Below are positions 40,912-49,767 of a stretch of DNA of 64,000 bases, piece after piece. Both the position numbers and the translations under genes were made by a program. Position 1 is the stretch's first letter. Each line of letters starts with the position of its first letter. The notes beneath the pieces are model-generated. The model saw nothing but the letters and a program-made list of their open reading frames with translations. It made no database searches and had not been told where the DNA came from. The stretch lies in assembly GCF_003160695.1 (NCBI RefSeq), contig NZ_QGDD01000004.1, positions 124,001-188,000 on the forward strand, given 5' to 3'. The stretch comes from Nocardioides silvaticus. GTDB taxonomy: Bacteria > Actinomycetota > Actinomycetes > Propionibacteriales > Nocardioidaceae.

Positions 40912-41679
40912 ATGGGCCAGGTCCCGTCCGCCACGCGCGCCCTGCGGGTGCTGCGGTTCCTGGCCGCGCAGCCGGAGCCGGTGCCGCTGGAACGAGTCAC
41001 GGCCGCGGTCGGCATCCCCCGCTCCTCGGCCTACCACCTGCTCACCGCGATGGTCGAGGAGGGCTTCGTCGTGCACCTCACCGAGGAGCGGAGGTACGGC
41101 GTGGGGCTCGCCGCGTTCGAGGTCGGTTCGGGCTACGCCCGCCAGGAGCCGTTGCAGCGGATCGCGCGGCGTCCGCTCGCGGCGTTGGTCGACCAGGTCG
41201 GCCAGTCCGCTCACCTCGCCGTGCTCCACGGTCGCGACGTCCTCTACGTGCTCGAGGAGCGGGCGCCCGGTCGCCCGTCGCTGGTCACCGATGTCGGTGT
41301 CCGTCTCCCTGCTCATCTGACCGCCAGCGGCCGGGCGGTCCTGGCCCGGCTTCCCGCTGTCCAGGTCCGCGCGCTCTACCCCGACCGCGCCGCCTTCGTC
41401 GACCGCCACGGCACCGGTCCCCAGTCGCTCACCGCGCTCCGCGCGGTCCTCACCGCCACCCGCCGCCGGGGCCACGCTCGTGAGGACGGCGACGTCACCC
41501 CCGGCCTCGCCAGCGTCGCCGCCGCCGTCCTCGACCACAACGAGCACCCGGTCGCCGGCGTCGCCGTGACCTTTCCCGTCGACGCTGTCGACGCCGTCGA
41601 CGGCCCTGGCGTGACCGCCCTCGCGGCCGCCGTCACCCGCACCGCCGACCAGCTCACCCGCCGGCTCGGGGGCCGGTGA
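40912..41679 (+). CDS. IclR-family regulator, probable hut repressor
   Basis: The 255-residue protein has the IclR winged helix at about 8-65 (TRALRVLRFLAAQPEPVPLERVTAAVGIPRSSAYHLLTAMVEEGFV) and the effector domain (LHGRDVLYVLEERAP, RLPAHLTASGRAVLARL, GLASVAAAVLD). AAGGAG is 6 nt before the ATG. Divergence from hutH and the operator between them make urocanate or histidine the likely effector, by analogy with other hut regulators. Confidence 0.88.
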   Translation: MGQVPSATRALRVLRFLAAQPEPVPLERVTAAVGIPRSSAYHLLTAMVEEGFVVHLTEERRYGVGLAAFEVGSGYARQEPLQRIARRPLAALVDQVGQSAHLAVLHGRDVLYVLEERAPGRPSLVTDVGVRLPAHLTASGRAVLARLPAVQVRALYPDRAAFVDRHGTGPQSLTALRAVLTATRRRGHAREDGDVTPGLASVAAAVLDHNEHPVAGVAVTFPVDAVDAVDGPGVTALAAAVTRTADQLTRRLGGR

Positions 41680-41681
41680 GG

Positions 41682-42269
41682 CTACGGGCGGACGGCTTGG
41701 CGGCAGCTGCCGAGGGCCGCCAGCATGATGATCCCGTCGATGATCGCGAGCCACGAGATGTTGGCGACGTGCGCGACCGGGAAGAGCAGAGCGCCGAGGA
41801 CGAGGAGCGGCGGCCACCAGGCAGCGGCACGGCGACGGAGCGCGAACGCGACGACCAGGAAGGTGAGCGGGAAGAAGAAGCCCATCATCTTGAAGACGTT
41901 GGCGGCGCCGGCGGCGTCGAAGAGGTCGTTGCCGCCGAAGGCGACGTGGAGGCTGTTCTCCGCGACTCCCGCATTGCCGATCACGCCGAGGACCGCGATC
42001 ACCAGCACGACGGCCTGGACGCGCCCGCGCACCAGGCCCACCAGGGCGAGGGCCGCCAGGCCGTAGAGGGCGGCGGCCAGCAGGTGCGCAGCGGCGGTCG
42101 GTCCGTGGTCCCACCCCTGGACGGCGTAGCTGCAGTCCACGGCGAGGTAGGCGGTCGGGGCCAGCAGGAGGGAGGCGCTGAGGAGCCGCTCGGTCGGTAG
42201 GGCGACGGCGGGCGCCGCGGGGGTGCCGGGGGCGAGGTCGTGCGCGAGGTCGTGGGCCAGGTCGGACAT
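41682..42269 (-). CDS. Integral membrane protein of unknown family
   Basis: The 195-residue protein has a short His/Asp-rich cytoplasmic start (MSDLAHDLAHDLAPG) and about five or six membrane segments with conserved-looking NVFKMMGFFFPLTFLVVAFALRR and FPVAHVANISWLAIIDGIIMLAALG. I do not recognise the family. AGAGG lies 8 nt before the ATG. It is divergent from a membrane-bound LuxR regulator and may be its target. Confidence 0.65.
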   Translation of the reverse strand: MSDLAHDLAHDLAPGTPAAPAVALPTERLLSASLLLAPTAYLAVDCSYAVQGWDHGPTAAAHLLAAALYGLAALALVGLVRGRVQAVVLVIAVLGVIGNAGVAENSLHVAFGGNDLFDAAGAANVFKMMGFFFPLTFLVVAFALRRRAAAWWPPLLVLGALLFPVAHVANISWLAIIDGIIMLAALGSCRQAVRP

Positions 42270-42380
42270 GTCGTGCCTCTCGGTCGGGATCGGGCGATCG
42301 ATCTGATTGGTCCCAGGCTGCGGCGGGACCGACGCTCCGCGCTCCGGGGGCCGCCCTGCACCTGCCGCTCGACGACATCC

Positions 42381-42394
42381 CAGGGATAACCCTG
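42381..42394. promoter_or_regulatory. Inverted repeat upstream of the LuxR-type gene
   Basis: CAGGGATAACCCTG is a perfect 5-4-5 inverted repeat 38 nt before the GTG start, in the divergent gap shared with the membrane protein gene. Candidate operator only. Confidence 0.45.
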
Positions 42395-42431
42395 TAGGTC
42401 GGCGGAGCGCGTTCTGCGTCACCATGGGCCG

Positions 42432-43439
42432 GTGCGCAACGACGAGCAACGCTCCTGGGACCTGCTCGTCCCGCTGCTCGTCCTCGGCGCCGTCGTCGCA
42501 CTGACATCGGCCGGGATCGCCCACGGTCTCTGGATCGGCAACCTCCACAACGGGCTGCTCGCCCTGGCTTTCGGCATGGTCGCGGCGTGGACCCTCCTCC
42601 TGCGCCCGAAGCAGCCGGAGGCGCTGTTGTTCGGAGCCGTGGGCATCCTCGAGGGCATCCTGTTCCTCGGGCGCCAGGTCGCCCACGAGGGCGGAGAGGC
42701 AGCGAGCCAGTGGTGGGCCTGGTTCGGCGTCTGGCCGATCGCGACCATCCTGGGGCTGACGACCTGGGCAGTCCTCTGCTTCCCCGAGGGGCGCTTCCTC
42801 TCACGCGGCTGGCGGTGGACGGCGTACGTGGTCGTGGCCGTTGCCGTCACCTGCTCGGCCCTCTCAGCCCTCTGGCCCGTCGAGTACTCCGCCGCGGGTG
42901 TCGACACGCCGCATCCTCTCGACCTCGGCGGGGTGTCCGTCGTCCGCGACGTCTGGAACCTGGTCGCGCACCCGGCGTACGCGATCTTCCAGATCCTGTG
43001 GGTCGTGGCGGTCGCCGCACGCTGGCGCAGCGCCAACGGGGTCCTGCGGAGCCAGCTCGCGCTGCTCACCGGCGCCGTCGGCGTCGCCGCCGCAGCACTG
43101 CTCGTCGGCCTCGCCGTGTGGCAGTCGCCCCGGCTCGGACTCCTGACGACCACGCTGGTGCCGCTCGCCGGAGGCTGGATCATGGTGCGCCTGAGCCTCG
43201 GTCGGGTGATCGAGGAGACCCGGGCCACCGGCGGCCTCGCCGGCCTCTCGCCGAGGGAGAACGAGGTCCTGGACCTCATCGCGCAGGGATTGTCCAACAA
43301 GGCGATCTCCGAACGCCTCCACCTCAGCATCAAGACGGTGGAGCCCGTGGTCAGCTCGATCTTCGTCAAGCTGCGGCTCCCGGCCGACGAGACCACGAAC
43401 CGGCGCGTGCTGGCCGTGCTCGCGCTCCTCGACAAGTAG
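42432..43439 (+). CDS. Membrane-bound LuxR-type transcriptional regulator
   Basis: The 335-residue protein has about seven membrane segments over residues 1-245 and a C-terminal LuxR helix-turn-helix at about 268-315 (GLSPRENEVLDLIAQGLSNKAISERLHLSIKTVEPVVSSIFVKL). There is no receiver or kinase domain, so it is a one-component sensor in which the membrane part would perceive the signal directly. The recognition helix has EPVVSS where EKHVSS is usual. The GTG start has no strong ribosome site. Confidence 0.85.
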   Translation: MRNDEQRSWDLLVPLLVLGAVVALTSAGIAHGLWIGNLHNGLLALAFGMVAAWTLLLRPKQPEALLFGAVGILEGILFLGRQVAHEGGEAASQWWAWFGVWPIATILGLTTWAVLCFPEGRFLSRGWRWTAYVVVAVAVTCSALSALWPVEYSAAGVDTPHPLDLGGVSVVRDVWNLVAHPAYAIFQILWVVAVAARWRSANGVLRSQLALLTGAVGVAAAALLVGLAVWQSPRLGLLTTTLVPLAGGWIMVRLSLGRVIEETRATGGLAGLSPRENEVLDLIAQGLSNKAISERLHLSIKTVEPVVSSIFVKLRLPADETTNRRVLAVLALLDK

Positions 43440-43465
43440 CCGGCCACCCTGCTCGTCGCGACGTG

Positions 43466-44332
43466 TCAGGAGGGACGCAGCGGGCCCTGCCACCAGTGCG
43501 TCGTCGCCACGGTCGCAAGACCGATGTCCTCGAGGAGGTGCCGAAGGGCCGGGGCTCCGGTGGTCGAGGCCAAGGTGCGGGCGCCTTGCGCGCGGAGGCG
43601 GTCGACGCTCGCCGTCACGAGGGCACGAGCGAGTCCCCGGCCTTGGTGATCGGGGTGGACGACGACGATCGCCAGGTAGGCCGCGCCGCCGTCGACGTAG
43701 GTCGTCGCCGCTCCGAGCAGCGCGCCCGCTGCGTCGACCGCGCAGAGATCGAGGTCGCCACGGTGGTCCGGCCTCGCCCTCCACTCCCGCTTGCGCTCCG
43801 GTGTCAGGTACGTGGTGGCGAATCCCTGCCGGTGCACGTCGACGTACTCCTCGACCCGCTCCCCCAGCGGCTCGACCCGGATGTCCCGGCCGGCCCCGCC
43901 CGCCCACGTCACCCGGAGGTCGTCCAGCCCGGCCTCGTGGTGCGTCACGCGGTCGACCGGCGCGAAGCCCTCGGCGCGCAGCAGGTCGGCGCGCCAGTCC
44001 TCGCCGTCCACGACCGGCGTCCGTACGACGGCCGCGCCGCCTGCCCGCAGCCGGCGGCGCCCGAACGCGAGCACGTCGCGGTGCACGTCCGCCACGGCGG
44101 GGAGGGCTCCGAACAGCAGGTTGGAGAACGTCGGCTCGACGACGGCCCACGCCACGACGCGGCCGTCCTCCACCCACACCGCCTTGTCGTCGCCCGGGAC
44201 GTCGGCGGCGCGGCGGCGCAGCTCCTCCGCGCCGGGGTGGAACCCGCGGGCGTCGGTCGCCGTGGCGAGGTTCTCCGCCACCAGCGCGGCGACGGCGCCG
44301 AACGACACCGACTCGAACGCCGCACGCTCCAT
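43466..44332 (-). CDS. GNAT acetyltransferase (two-domain)
   Basis: The 288-residue protein has a C-terminal GNAT domain with the acetyl-CoA loop VVVHPDHQGRGLARALV (about 231-247) and a weaker N-terminal GNAT-like half, as in two-domain members related to mycothiol synthase. The MshD role is not supported by clear motifs. The ATG follows TAGCCT by 6 nt. Confidence 0.75.
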   Translation of the reverse strand: MERAAFESVSFGAVAALVAENLATATDARGFHPGAEELRRRAADVPGDDKAVWVEDGRVVAWAVVEPTFSNLLFGALPAVADVHRDVLAFGRRRLRAGGAAVVRTPVVDGEDWRADLLRAEGFAPVDRVTHHEAGLDDLRVTWAGGAGRDIRVEPLGERVEEYVDVHRQGFATTYLTPERKREWRARPDHRGDLDLCAVDAAGALLGAATTYVDGGAAYLAIVVVHPDHQGRGLARALVTASVDRLRAQGARTLASTTGAPALRHLLEDIGLATVATTHWWQGPLRPS

Positions 44333-44338
44333 GCCCGC

Positions 44339-44344
44339 AGGCTA
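44339..44344 (-). promoter_or_regulatory. -10 box for the leaderless GNAT gene
   Basis: Minus-strand TAGCCT stands 6 nt before the ATG at 44332. Confidence 0.5.
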
Positions 44345-44373
44345 GCGGCGCGTCGCACGGGTACCGCCGCCCC

Positions 44374-44874
44374 ATGGACGGCGACGGAACGGCGCTCGGG
44401 AAGCCGCCGACCAGGGCACCCGGGATCCTCTACGGGCTGGGCCTGGGCGGGTTCGTCGACGGCATCGTGCTCCACCAGGTGCTTCAGTGGCACCACATGG
44501 TGAGCCACGTCGACGACCACCCGACGACGACGGTGGCGGGGCTCGAGGCCAACACCGTGGCTGACGGGTTCTTCCACCTCGCGACATGGGTGTTGGTGCT
44601 GGCGGCGTCGGTCCTCACGCTCAAGGCGTGGCGCGCGGGCCGCGTGGCCCCGAGCTGGTCGTTCCACTTCGGCCTGGTCCTGGCGGGATGGGGCGTCTTC
44701 AACCTCGTCGAGGGCCTCGTCGACCACCAGCTGCTCGGCGTCCACCACGTCCGCGACGACCTCGGCGCTCCGCTGTCGTGGGACCTCGGGTTCCTCGCGT
44801 TCGGTGCCGTGCTCGTCCTCGGCGGGTGGCTGCTCCACCGGAGCGGCGTCTGCCGCGAGCCCGACCGGGCATAG
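44374..44874 (+). CDS. DUF2243 membrane protein
   Basis: The 166-residue protein has four membrane segments and the DUF2243 signature GLGGFVDGIVLHQVLQWHHM with FNLVEGLVDHQLLGVHHVRDD. The paired histidines suggest metal or heme binding, but no function is known. It ends 7 nt before the LigD gene on the same strand. Confidence 0.85.
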   Translation: MDGDGTALGKPPTRAPGILYGLGLGGFVDGIVLHQVLQWHHMVSHVDDHPTTTVAGLEANTVADGFFHLATWVLVLAASVLTLKAWRAGRVAPSWSFHFGLVLAGWGVFNLVEGLVDHQLLGVHHVRDDLGAPLSWDLGFLAFGAVLVLGGWLLHRSGVCREPDRA

Positions 44875-44881
44875 TCACCAC

Positions 44882-46456
44882 ATGGGTGACCTCGCCAAGT
44901 ACCGCCGGATGCGGGACTTTCGCCGTACGCCCGAGCCGGCCGGCGAGGCGGCGAGCGACGGCGACGGCGCGCGGCGGTTCGTGGTGCAGCGGCACCGCGC
45001 GAGCCGGCTGCACTACGACCTGCGGTTCGAGATCGACGGGGTGCTGGTGAGCTGGGCCGTGCCGAAGGGGCCGACGCTCGACCCGGAGACCAAGCGGATG
45101 GCCGTGCACGTGGAGGACCATCCGATCGAGTACCTGCACTTCGAAGGCGTCATTCCCAGCGGTGAGTACGGCGGCGGCGACGTCATCGTGTGGGACACCG
45201 GCACCTGGGAGCCCGCGAAGACCGACGCCCCCGCCGCCCAGCTGGCCGACGGTGAGCTGCACGCGGAGATGCACGGCGAGAAGCTGCGCGGCCGGCTGGT
45301 GCTGGTCCGGCGTGGTGGCTCGGACGGCGACGCCGACAAGGAGCAGTGGCTGCTCCTGCACAAGCACGACGAGCACGCGGTCGACGGCTGGGACCCCGAG
45401 GACCACCCCCGATCGGTGCTCACCGGCCGCACCAACGACGAGGTGAAGGAGGACCCGGACCGGATCTGGAAGTCGGGCGCGCCGGCCGCCGACGCCGAGG
45501 AGACCCTGCTGCCCGACCCGGTGCCGGACGAGGCGATCGCGGCACTGGAGGAGATGGGCAAGCAGGGCACCTGGGAGGTGTTCGGCCGCGAGCTCAAGGT
45601 CACCAACCTCGACAAGGTGCTGTTCCCCGGTGACCCGCCCGTCACCAAGCGCGAGCTGCTGGCCTATGTCGCCCGCACCGCGCCGGTCGCGGTCCCCTAC
45701 CTCGAGGGCCGCGCGATCAACCTCAACCGCTTCCCCGACGGGGCCGACACCAAGGGCTTCTGGCACAAGGAGCTGCCCGCCCACGCCCCCGACTGGCTCC
45801 CCCGCTGGGACAACCCGGAGGCCGACAAGGGCGAGACCAAGACGTACCTCGTGGTCGACGAGCCCGCCGCGCTGCTGTGGGCCGCCAACTTCGGCGCGCT
45901 CGAGTGGCACCCGTGGACCTCCCGGACCTCGGCCATGCACGAGCCCACCTACGCCCTCATCGACCTCGACCCGGGCGAGAAGACGACCTGGGACCAGCTG
46001 CTCGACCTCGCCCGCCTGCACCGGACGGCGCTCGACCACCTCGGCGTGCTCGGCCGCGCGAAGGTCACCGGCAAGCGCGGCATCCAGATCTGGATCCCGA
46101 TCCGCCCCGGCTACACCTTCGACGAGACCCGAGCCTGGACCGAGAAGCTGTCGAAGACCGTCGGCAAGGTGCTGCCCGACCTAGTCAGCTGGAAGTGGGA
46201 GAAGAAGGAGCGCAAGGGTCTGGCTCGGCTGGACTACACGCAGAACGCGATCAACAAGACCCTGGTCGCGCCGTACTCCACCCGGCCGGCGGCCGAGGCT
46301 CCCGTCTCCGTGCCCATCGGCTGGGCCGAGCTCGACGACCCCGACCTGCGTCCGGACCGTTGGACGATCCGCACGGTCCTCGACCGGCTCGAGGAGCGCG
46401 GCGATCCGTTCCAAGCGCTGCTGGGCGTCGAGCAGGATCTGCCCGAGATCAGCTGA
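44882..46456 (+). CDS. ligD: LigD-type protein with 3'-phosphoesterase and polymerase domains, no ligase domain
   Basis: The 524-residue protein carries the LigD phosphoesterase domain at about 25-165 (VVQRHRASRLHYDLRFEIDG with H38 and H44; VEDHPIEYLHFEGVIPSGEYGGG). The polymerase/primase domain follows at about 237-515 with catalytic DLDP (361-364) and FWHKELPAHAP. These act in non-homologous end joining to trim and fill ends. The ATP-dependent ligase domain of full LigD is absent, so a separate ligase and Ku would be needed; neither is in the window. Confidence 0.92.
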   Translation: MGDLAKYRRMRDFRRTPEPAGEAASDGDGARRFVVQRHRASRLHYDLRFEIDGVLVSWAVPKGPTLDPETKRMAVHVEDHPIEYLHFEGVIPSGEYGGGDVIVWDTGTWEPAKTDAPAAQLADGELHAEMHGEKLRGRLVLVRRGGSDGDADKEQWLLLHKHDEHAVDGWDPEDHPRSVLTGRTNDEVKEDPDRIWKSGAPAADAEETLLPDPVPDEAIAALEEMGKQGTWEVFGRELKVTNLDKVLFPGDPPVTKRELLAYVARTAPVAVPYLEGRAINLNRFPDGADTKGFWHKELPAHAPDWLPRWDNPEADKGETKTYLVVDEPAALLWAANFGALEWHPWTSRTSAMHEPTYALIDLDPGEKTTWDQLLDLARLHRTALDHLGVLGRAKVTGKRGIQIWIPIRPGYTFDETRAWTEKLSKTVGKVLPDLVSWKWEKKERKGLARLDYTQNAINKTLVAPYSTRPAAEAPVSVPIGWAELDDPDLRPDRWTIRTVLDRLEERGDPFQALLGVEQDLPEIS

Positions 46457-46508
46457 CGGTCCCCATGGCATGCTTCCCGCATCAGCGCCGCCTTCTCTCG
46501 GGGAAATC

Positions 46509-48320
46509 ATGCGTCTTTCTGTCATCGGTCCGGCCGCCTTGGTGGCACTCGTCGGCACCATGCTCGCCCCGGTCGACGGGCTCCAAGACGAGGCGCCCGC
46601 GGCGTCGGTCGCCGCCACGCCGGTCCTCACGATTACCGGCCGGGACGTCTCCGGCGTAGGGCCGATCGCGCCGGGGATGGTCGGCGCCAACCAGCGTTGG
46701 GTCGATGACGGCGACGGCGCCTGGGACCCCGAGACCCGGAAGCCGCAGGCGTCGATCACCAGCTTGGCGGAGCAGATCGGGCTCAACGCGGTGCGTTACC
46801 CGGGCGGGACCGTCGCGAACATGTTCGACGTCGGCCAGATGCTGGCGCACGGCTGCCAGACCAACGGTGGCGGCATCGGCGGTGGCGTGCGCGGAGCCAT
46901 GTACCAGCCGATCACCGCTGACCGCTCGGGATACACGATCACCCAGCACGCGAAGGTCATCGACGAGATCGCAGGCCAGTCGACTCTCATGGTGCCGATG
47001 GTGAACTCGAGCCCGAAAGAAGCCGCGACGTTCGTCAATCGGCTCATCGACGCGCGGCCCAGCCAGGCCGACATCTACGTCGAGCTGGCCAACGAGCCCT
47101 ACGGTCCCAACCAGGCCTACTGGCGCTCGCGCGAGCCGCGGGTGACGCTCCGCCAGTACATCCAGGGCGGCGTCCAGCACCAGCCCAGCACGGGAGGCGC
47201 GAACCGGCTGTTCGACGCGGACAACTGCAACCTCGAGGGCCCGGCCGAAGGGGACGGATCGACCCGACGGTTCCGGACCCGGTTCGGCCCGATCGCGCTC
47301 GACCTGAAGCCGACGGTGTTCGTCAACGGCAAGCCGCACACGTTCGTGCGCGGAGCACCGGGGCCGCGTGAGTTCACTGTCGAGCAGCAGAACGTCGTCG
47401 TGCTCGGCCGTGCACCTGCCGACGAAGCCAAGCTTCGGATCTCGTACTCGGTGCGGCACGGGGGCTTCGTCCAGTTCCGCAACGCCATCGAGAGGCTCGA
47501 CGACGAGCACGACGGCGTGCGGATCCACGTCTGCAGCTCGTGGGCTACACAGGGCTTCGTCGACGCGATGGGCTCGAGGCCGTTCGAGTGTCTCGCCGTG
47601 CACTCGTACGCCGAGTTCGAGGACGGGTCGGAGTCGCCGACCGCGGCGGACGGTTTCCGGCGGTTGATGCGGCAGACGAGTCGTGAATCGGACGAGCTTC
47701 ACGCCCTTCGGACCCGAATCGTCAAGGGCCACCCGAACCGCTTCCTCATGGTCACCGAGTTCGGCTCATTGGGCGTCGCGTACCAGCGGCAGAAGGACCG
47801 GTTCATGCACACGGTCGTGCTTGCCCGGATGCTCGCCTCCCAGGGCAACGAGGGCGTACGGATCTCGAACCTGTCGAACTTCAGCACGCTCTTCTGGCAG
47901 CGCGCCAGCGGGCCCGTGCTGTCCGACCAGGGCTATCTGCTCGAGCTGGTCAGGCACCTCGTCGGACAGCAACCGGTCACGACCGCCGAGAGGCATGCCG
48001 GCGTCACCACCTTGGCCACGACGGCTGGCGACGAGGTGCAGCTGTTCGTGGTCAACCAGCGCACGACCGCGTTCTCCCCGACCGTGCAGATCCCCGCCCG
48101 CACCGGAGCGACCTGCGTGAAGACTCGATCGCTGCAGGGTCAGATCGACCAGCTCAACGACGACGGCACAGGCCCGCCGACGACCCACCGGCCCGCCGCC
48201 GCCGCCGCGACGTGGCCCGCGGGCCAGCTGTCGGGCAACGTCGAGCTGCCGCCGGTGTCGATCACCCTGCTGACCTTCGCCCCTGTCGGCGCGGGTTGCA
48301 CCGATCCGACCGATTGGTGA
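46509..48320 (+). CDS. Secreted clan GH-A-like glycoside hydrolase
   Basis: The 603-residue protein has an N-terminal signal peptide (MRLSVIGPAALVALVGTMLAPVDG). Its barrel shows a likely acid/base E196 in VELANEPYGPN and a likely nucleophile E417 in MVTEFGS, the two-glutamate layout of clan GH-A. NAVRYPGGTVANMFDVG near the first strands resembles arabinofuranosidase- or glucuronidase-like enzymes. An extra segment at about 250-320 (TRFGPIALDLKPTVFVNGKPH and onward) may be an inserted beta domain. The exact family and substrate are not readable. Monocistronic. Confidence 0.7.
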   Translation: MRLSVIGPAALVALVGTMLAPVDGLQDEAPAASVAATPVLTITGRDVSGVGPIAPGMVGANQRWVDDGDGAWDPETRKPQASITSLAEQIGLNAVRYPGGTVANMFDVGQMLAHGCQTNGGGIGGGVRGAMYQPITADRSGYTITQHAKVIDEIAGQSTLMVPMVNSSPKEAATFVNRLIDARPSQADIYVELANEPYGPNQAYWRSREPRVTLRQYIQGGVQHQPSTGGANRLFDADNCNLEGPAEGDGSTRRFRTRFGPIALDLKPTVFVNGKPHTFVRGAPGPREFTVEQQNVVVLGRAPADEAKLRISYSVRHGGFVQFRNAIERLDDEHDGVRIHVCSSWATQGFVDAMGSRPFECLAVHSYAEFEDGSESPTAADGFRRLMRQTSRESDELHALRTRIVKGHPNRFLMVTEFGSLGVAYQRQKDRFMHTVVLARMLASQGNEGVRISNLSNFSTLFWQRASGPVLSDQGYLLELVRHLVGQQPVTTAERHAGVTTLATTAGDEVQLFVVNQRTTAFSPTVQIPARTGATCVKTRSLQGQIDQLNDDGTGPPTTHRPAAAAATWPAGQLSGNVELPPVSITLLTFAPVGAGCTDPTDW

Positions 48321-48338
48321 GTGACGGCACCGGCCGCC

Positions 48339-48941
48339 TCAGGCGATCGCGGCCGTGCCGAACGCGACGTTGAACCGGTCGCACCAGATGACGACGGACT
48401 TCATGTTGGAGAGGTCGGCGCCGTCGGGGATCTCGTAGTTCTGGTCGCCGATGTTGCCCTTGAGCGAGCCGAGCTTGACGTAGTCGCCGTCGTCGTAGAT
48501 GCCCCACGAGTCGCCGCAACCCTCGCAGTCCCCGCCGCTCTTCTGGTCGGTGATCCACACGTGCACGTCGGGGCCGTTGGAGGTCTCGAAGCCCTCGAGC
48601 CGCAGGTAGCGGGTGCCGTCGTCGCGCAGGTAGATGACCGCGCGACCGGAGGTGTCGTGCTCGGCGTCGATGAAGTCCGCCGCCGCGAGCTCGACCCGCT
48701 TCGGACCGTCGTCGGTCGCGCCGCCGTCGGGAGTGCTGCCGTCCTCGGTGGTCGGGCTGTCGGGGAACGCGGTCTGCGAGAGGCCGTCGGACGCCGTACC
48801 GACGACGGTGCCGGCGTCGTCGGCCTCGTCGACCTCGTCGTCGATGAACAGCAGCCACGGCTGGAAGAGCAGTAGCGCGGCGATCACGACCACGACGAAG
48901 ACGCCGCCGATGCTCAGCCAGACAGCTTTCTTGCGGCTCAT
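48339..48941 (-). CDS. Membrane-anchored DM13-domain protein
   Basis: The 200-residue protein has an N-terminal anchor (about 7-30) and an acidic Asp/Thr-rich spacer. The C-terminal DM13 domain follows (YLRLEGFETSNGPDVHVWI, KLGSLKGNIGDQNYEIPDGADL, KSVVIWCDRFNVAFGTA). DM13 domains are thought to take part in extracytoplasmic redox; the conserved Trp-Cys pair is present, and CEGCGD adds two cysteines. GAGGAGAG lies 8 nt before the ATG. It follows the ABC permeases by 13 nt on the same strand. Confidence 0.88.
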   Translation of the reverse strand: MSRKKAVWLSIGGVFVVVVIAALLLFQPWLLFIDDEVDEADDAGTVVGTASDGLSQTAFPDSPTTEDGSTPDGGATDDGPKRVELAAADFIDAEHDTSGRAVIYLRDDGTRYLRLEGFETSNGPDVHVWITDQKSGGDCEGCGDSWGIYDDGDYVKLGSLKGNIGDQNYEIPDGADLSNMKSVVIWCDRFNVAFGTAAIA

Positions 48942-48954
48942 CGGCCATCTCTCC

Positions 48955-49767
48955 TCAGGTCAGCAGCAGGGTGTCCAGCCGCCTGCGTACGACGAGGAGG
49001 CCCACCACACCCATCACCAGAAGGTAGACGACCGAAACCACGGACGCGACGGAAACCGTGCCGGTCGTGAGCTCCCGGCAGAGCACGACACCGCGGTAGA
49101 GCGGGGTGCACTCGACGATCCACCGGACCGGGCCGGAGTAGGTGTCGACCGGGAAGAACGTCGCGGAGAAGAGGAACAGCGGCAGCTGGACCAGCGTGAT
49201 CTTGTCGAAGTCCTGGAAGCTCCGCATCCAGGTCGTCGCCGCCATGCACACGGCGCTGAACGCGAATCCGATGAGCAGCACCGCCGGTAGCGCCAGCAAC
49301 GCCCACCACGACTCGATGAGCCCCATCAGCAGCATCACCAGCAGGAACATCGCGGCGTACGACGACCCGCGCAGCTGTCCCCACGCGATCTCGCCGCGCG
49401 CGATGTCGCCGGTGGACAGCGGGGTGGCGAGCATCTGGTCGTAGAGCTTGACGTACTTGAGCTTGAAGAAGACGTTGAACGTCGAGTCGAGCAGCGCGCC
49501 GTTGAACGCCGAGGCCGCGAGCATGCCCGGCGCCACGAACGCGGCGTAGGAGATCTCCTTGCCGCCGACGTCGAAGCTCTCGATCAGCGCGCCGACGCCG
49601 ATGCCGATGGAGAGCAGGTAGAAGACCGGCTCGAGGAAGCCGGTGAGGAACAGCTTCCAGGCGCCGCGGTAGACGAGGTAGTTGCGGAGCACCAGCAGCC
49701 GGGTCGCCGCGACCGGCGTCAACGGGTGGACGTCGGTCGTGTCGGAGGCCAGCACGGCGGCGCTCAC
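48955..49767 (-). CDS. ABC-2 type permease (second)
   Basis: The 270-residue protein has six membrane segments and ABC-2 features: APGMLAASAFNGALLDSTFNVFFKLKYVKLYDQMLATPLS and LFLFSATFFPVDTYSGPVRWIVECTPLYRGV. It pairs with the permease encoded just upstream to form a DrrB-like exporter. The GTG start overlaps that gene's stop by 4 nt. Substrate unknown. Confidence 0.88.
   Translation of the reverse strand: MSAAVLASDTTDVHPLTPVAATRLLVLRNYLVYRGAWKLFLTGFLEPVFYLLSIGIGVGALIESFDVGGKEISYAAFVAPGMLAASAFNGALLDSTFNVFFKLKYVKLYDQMLATPLSTGDIARGEIAWGQLRGSSYAAMFLLVMLLMGLIESWWALLALPAVLLIGFAFSAVCMAATTWMRSFQDFDKITLVQLPLFLFSATFFPVDTYSGPVRWIVECTPLYRGVVLCRELTTGTVSVASVVSVVYLLVMGVVGLLVVRRRLDTLLLT

Noticed and set aside
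42381..42398. Partial resemblance to the I-SceI homing endonuclease site in AGGGATAAC
   Set aside because: Only part of the 18-bp site matches and no intron or homing endonuclease is present. The palindrome is better read as a regulator site.
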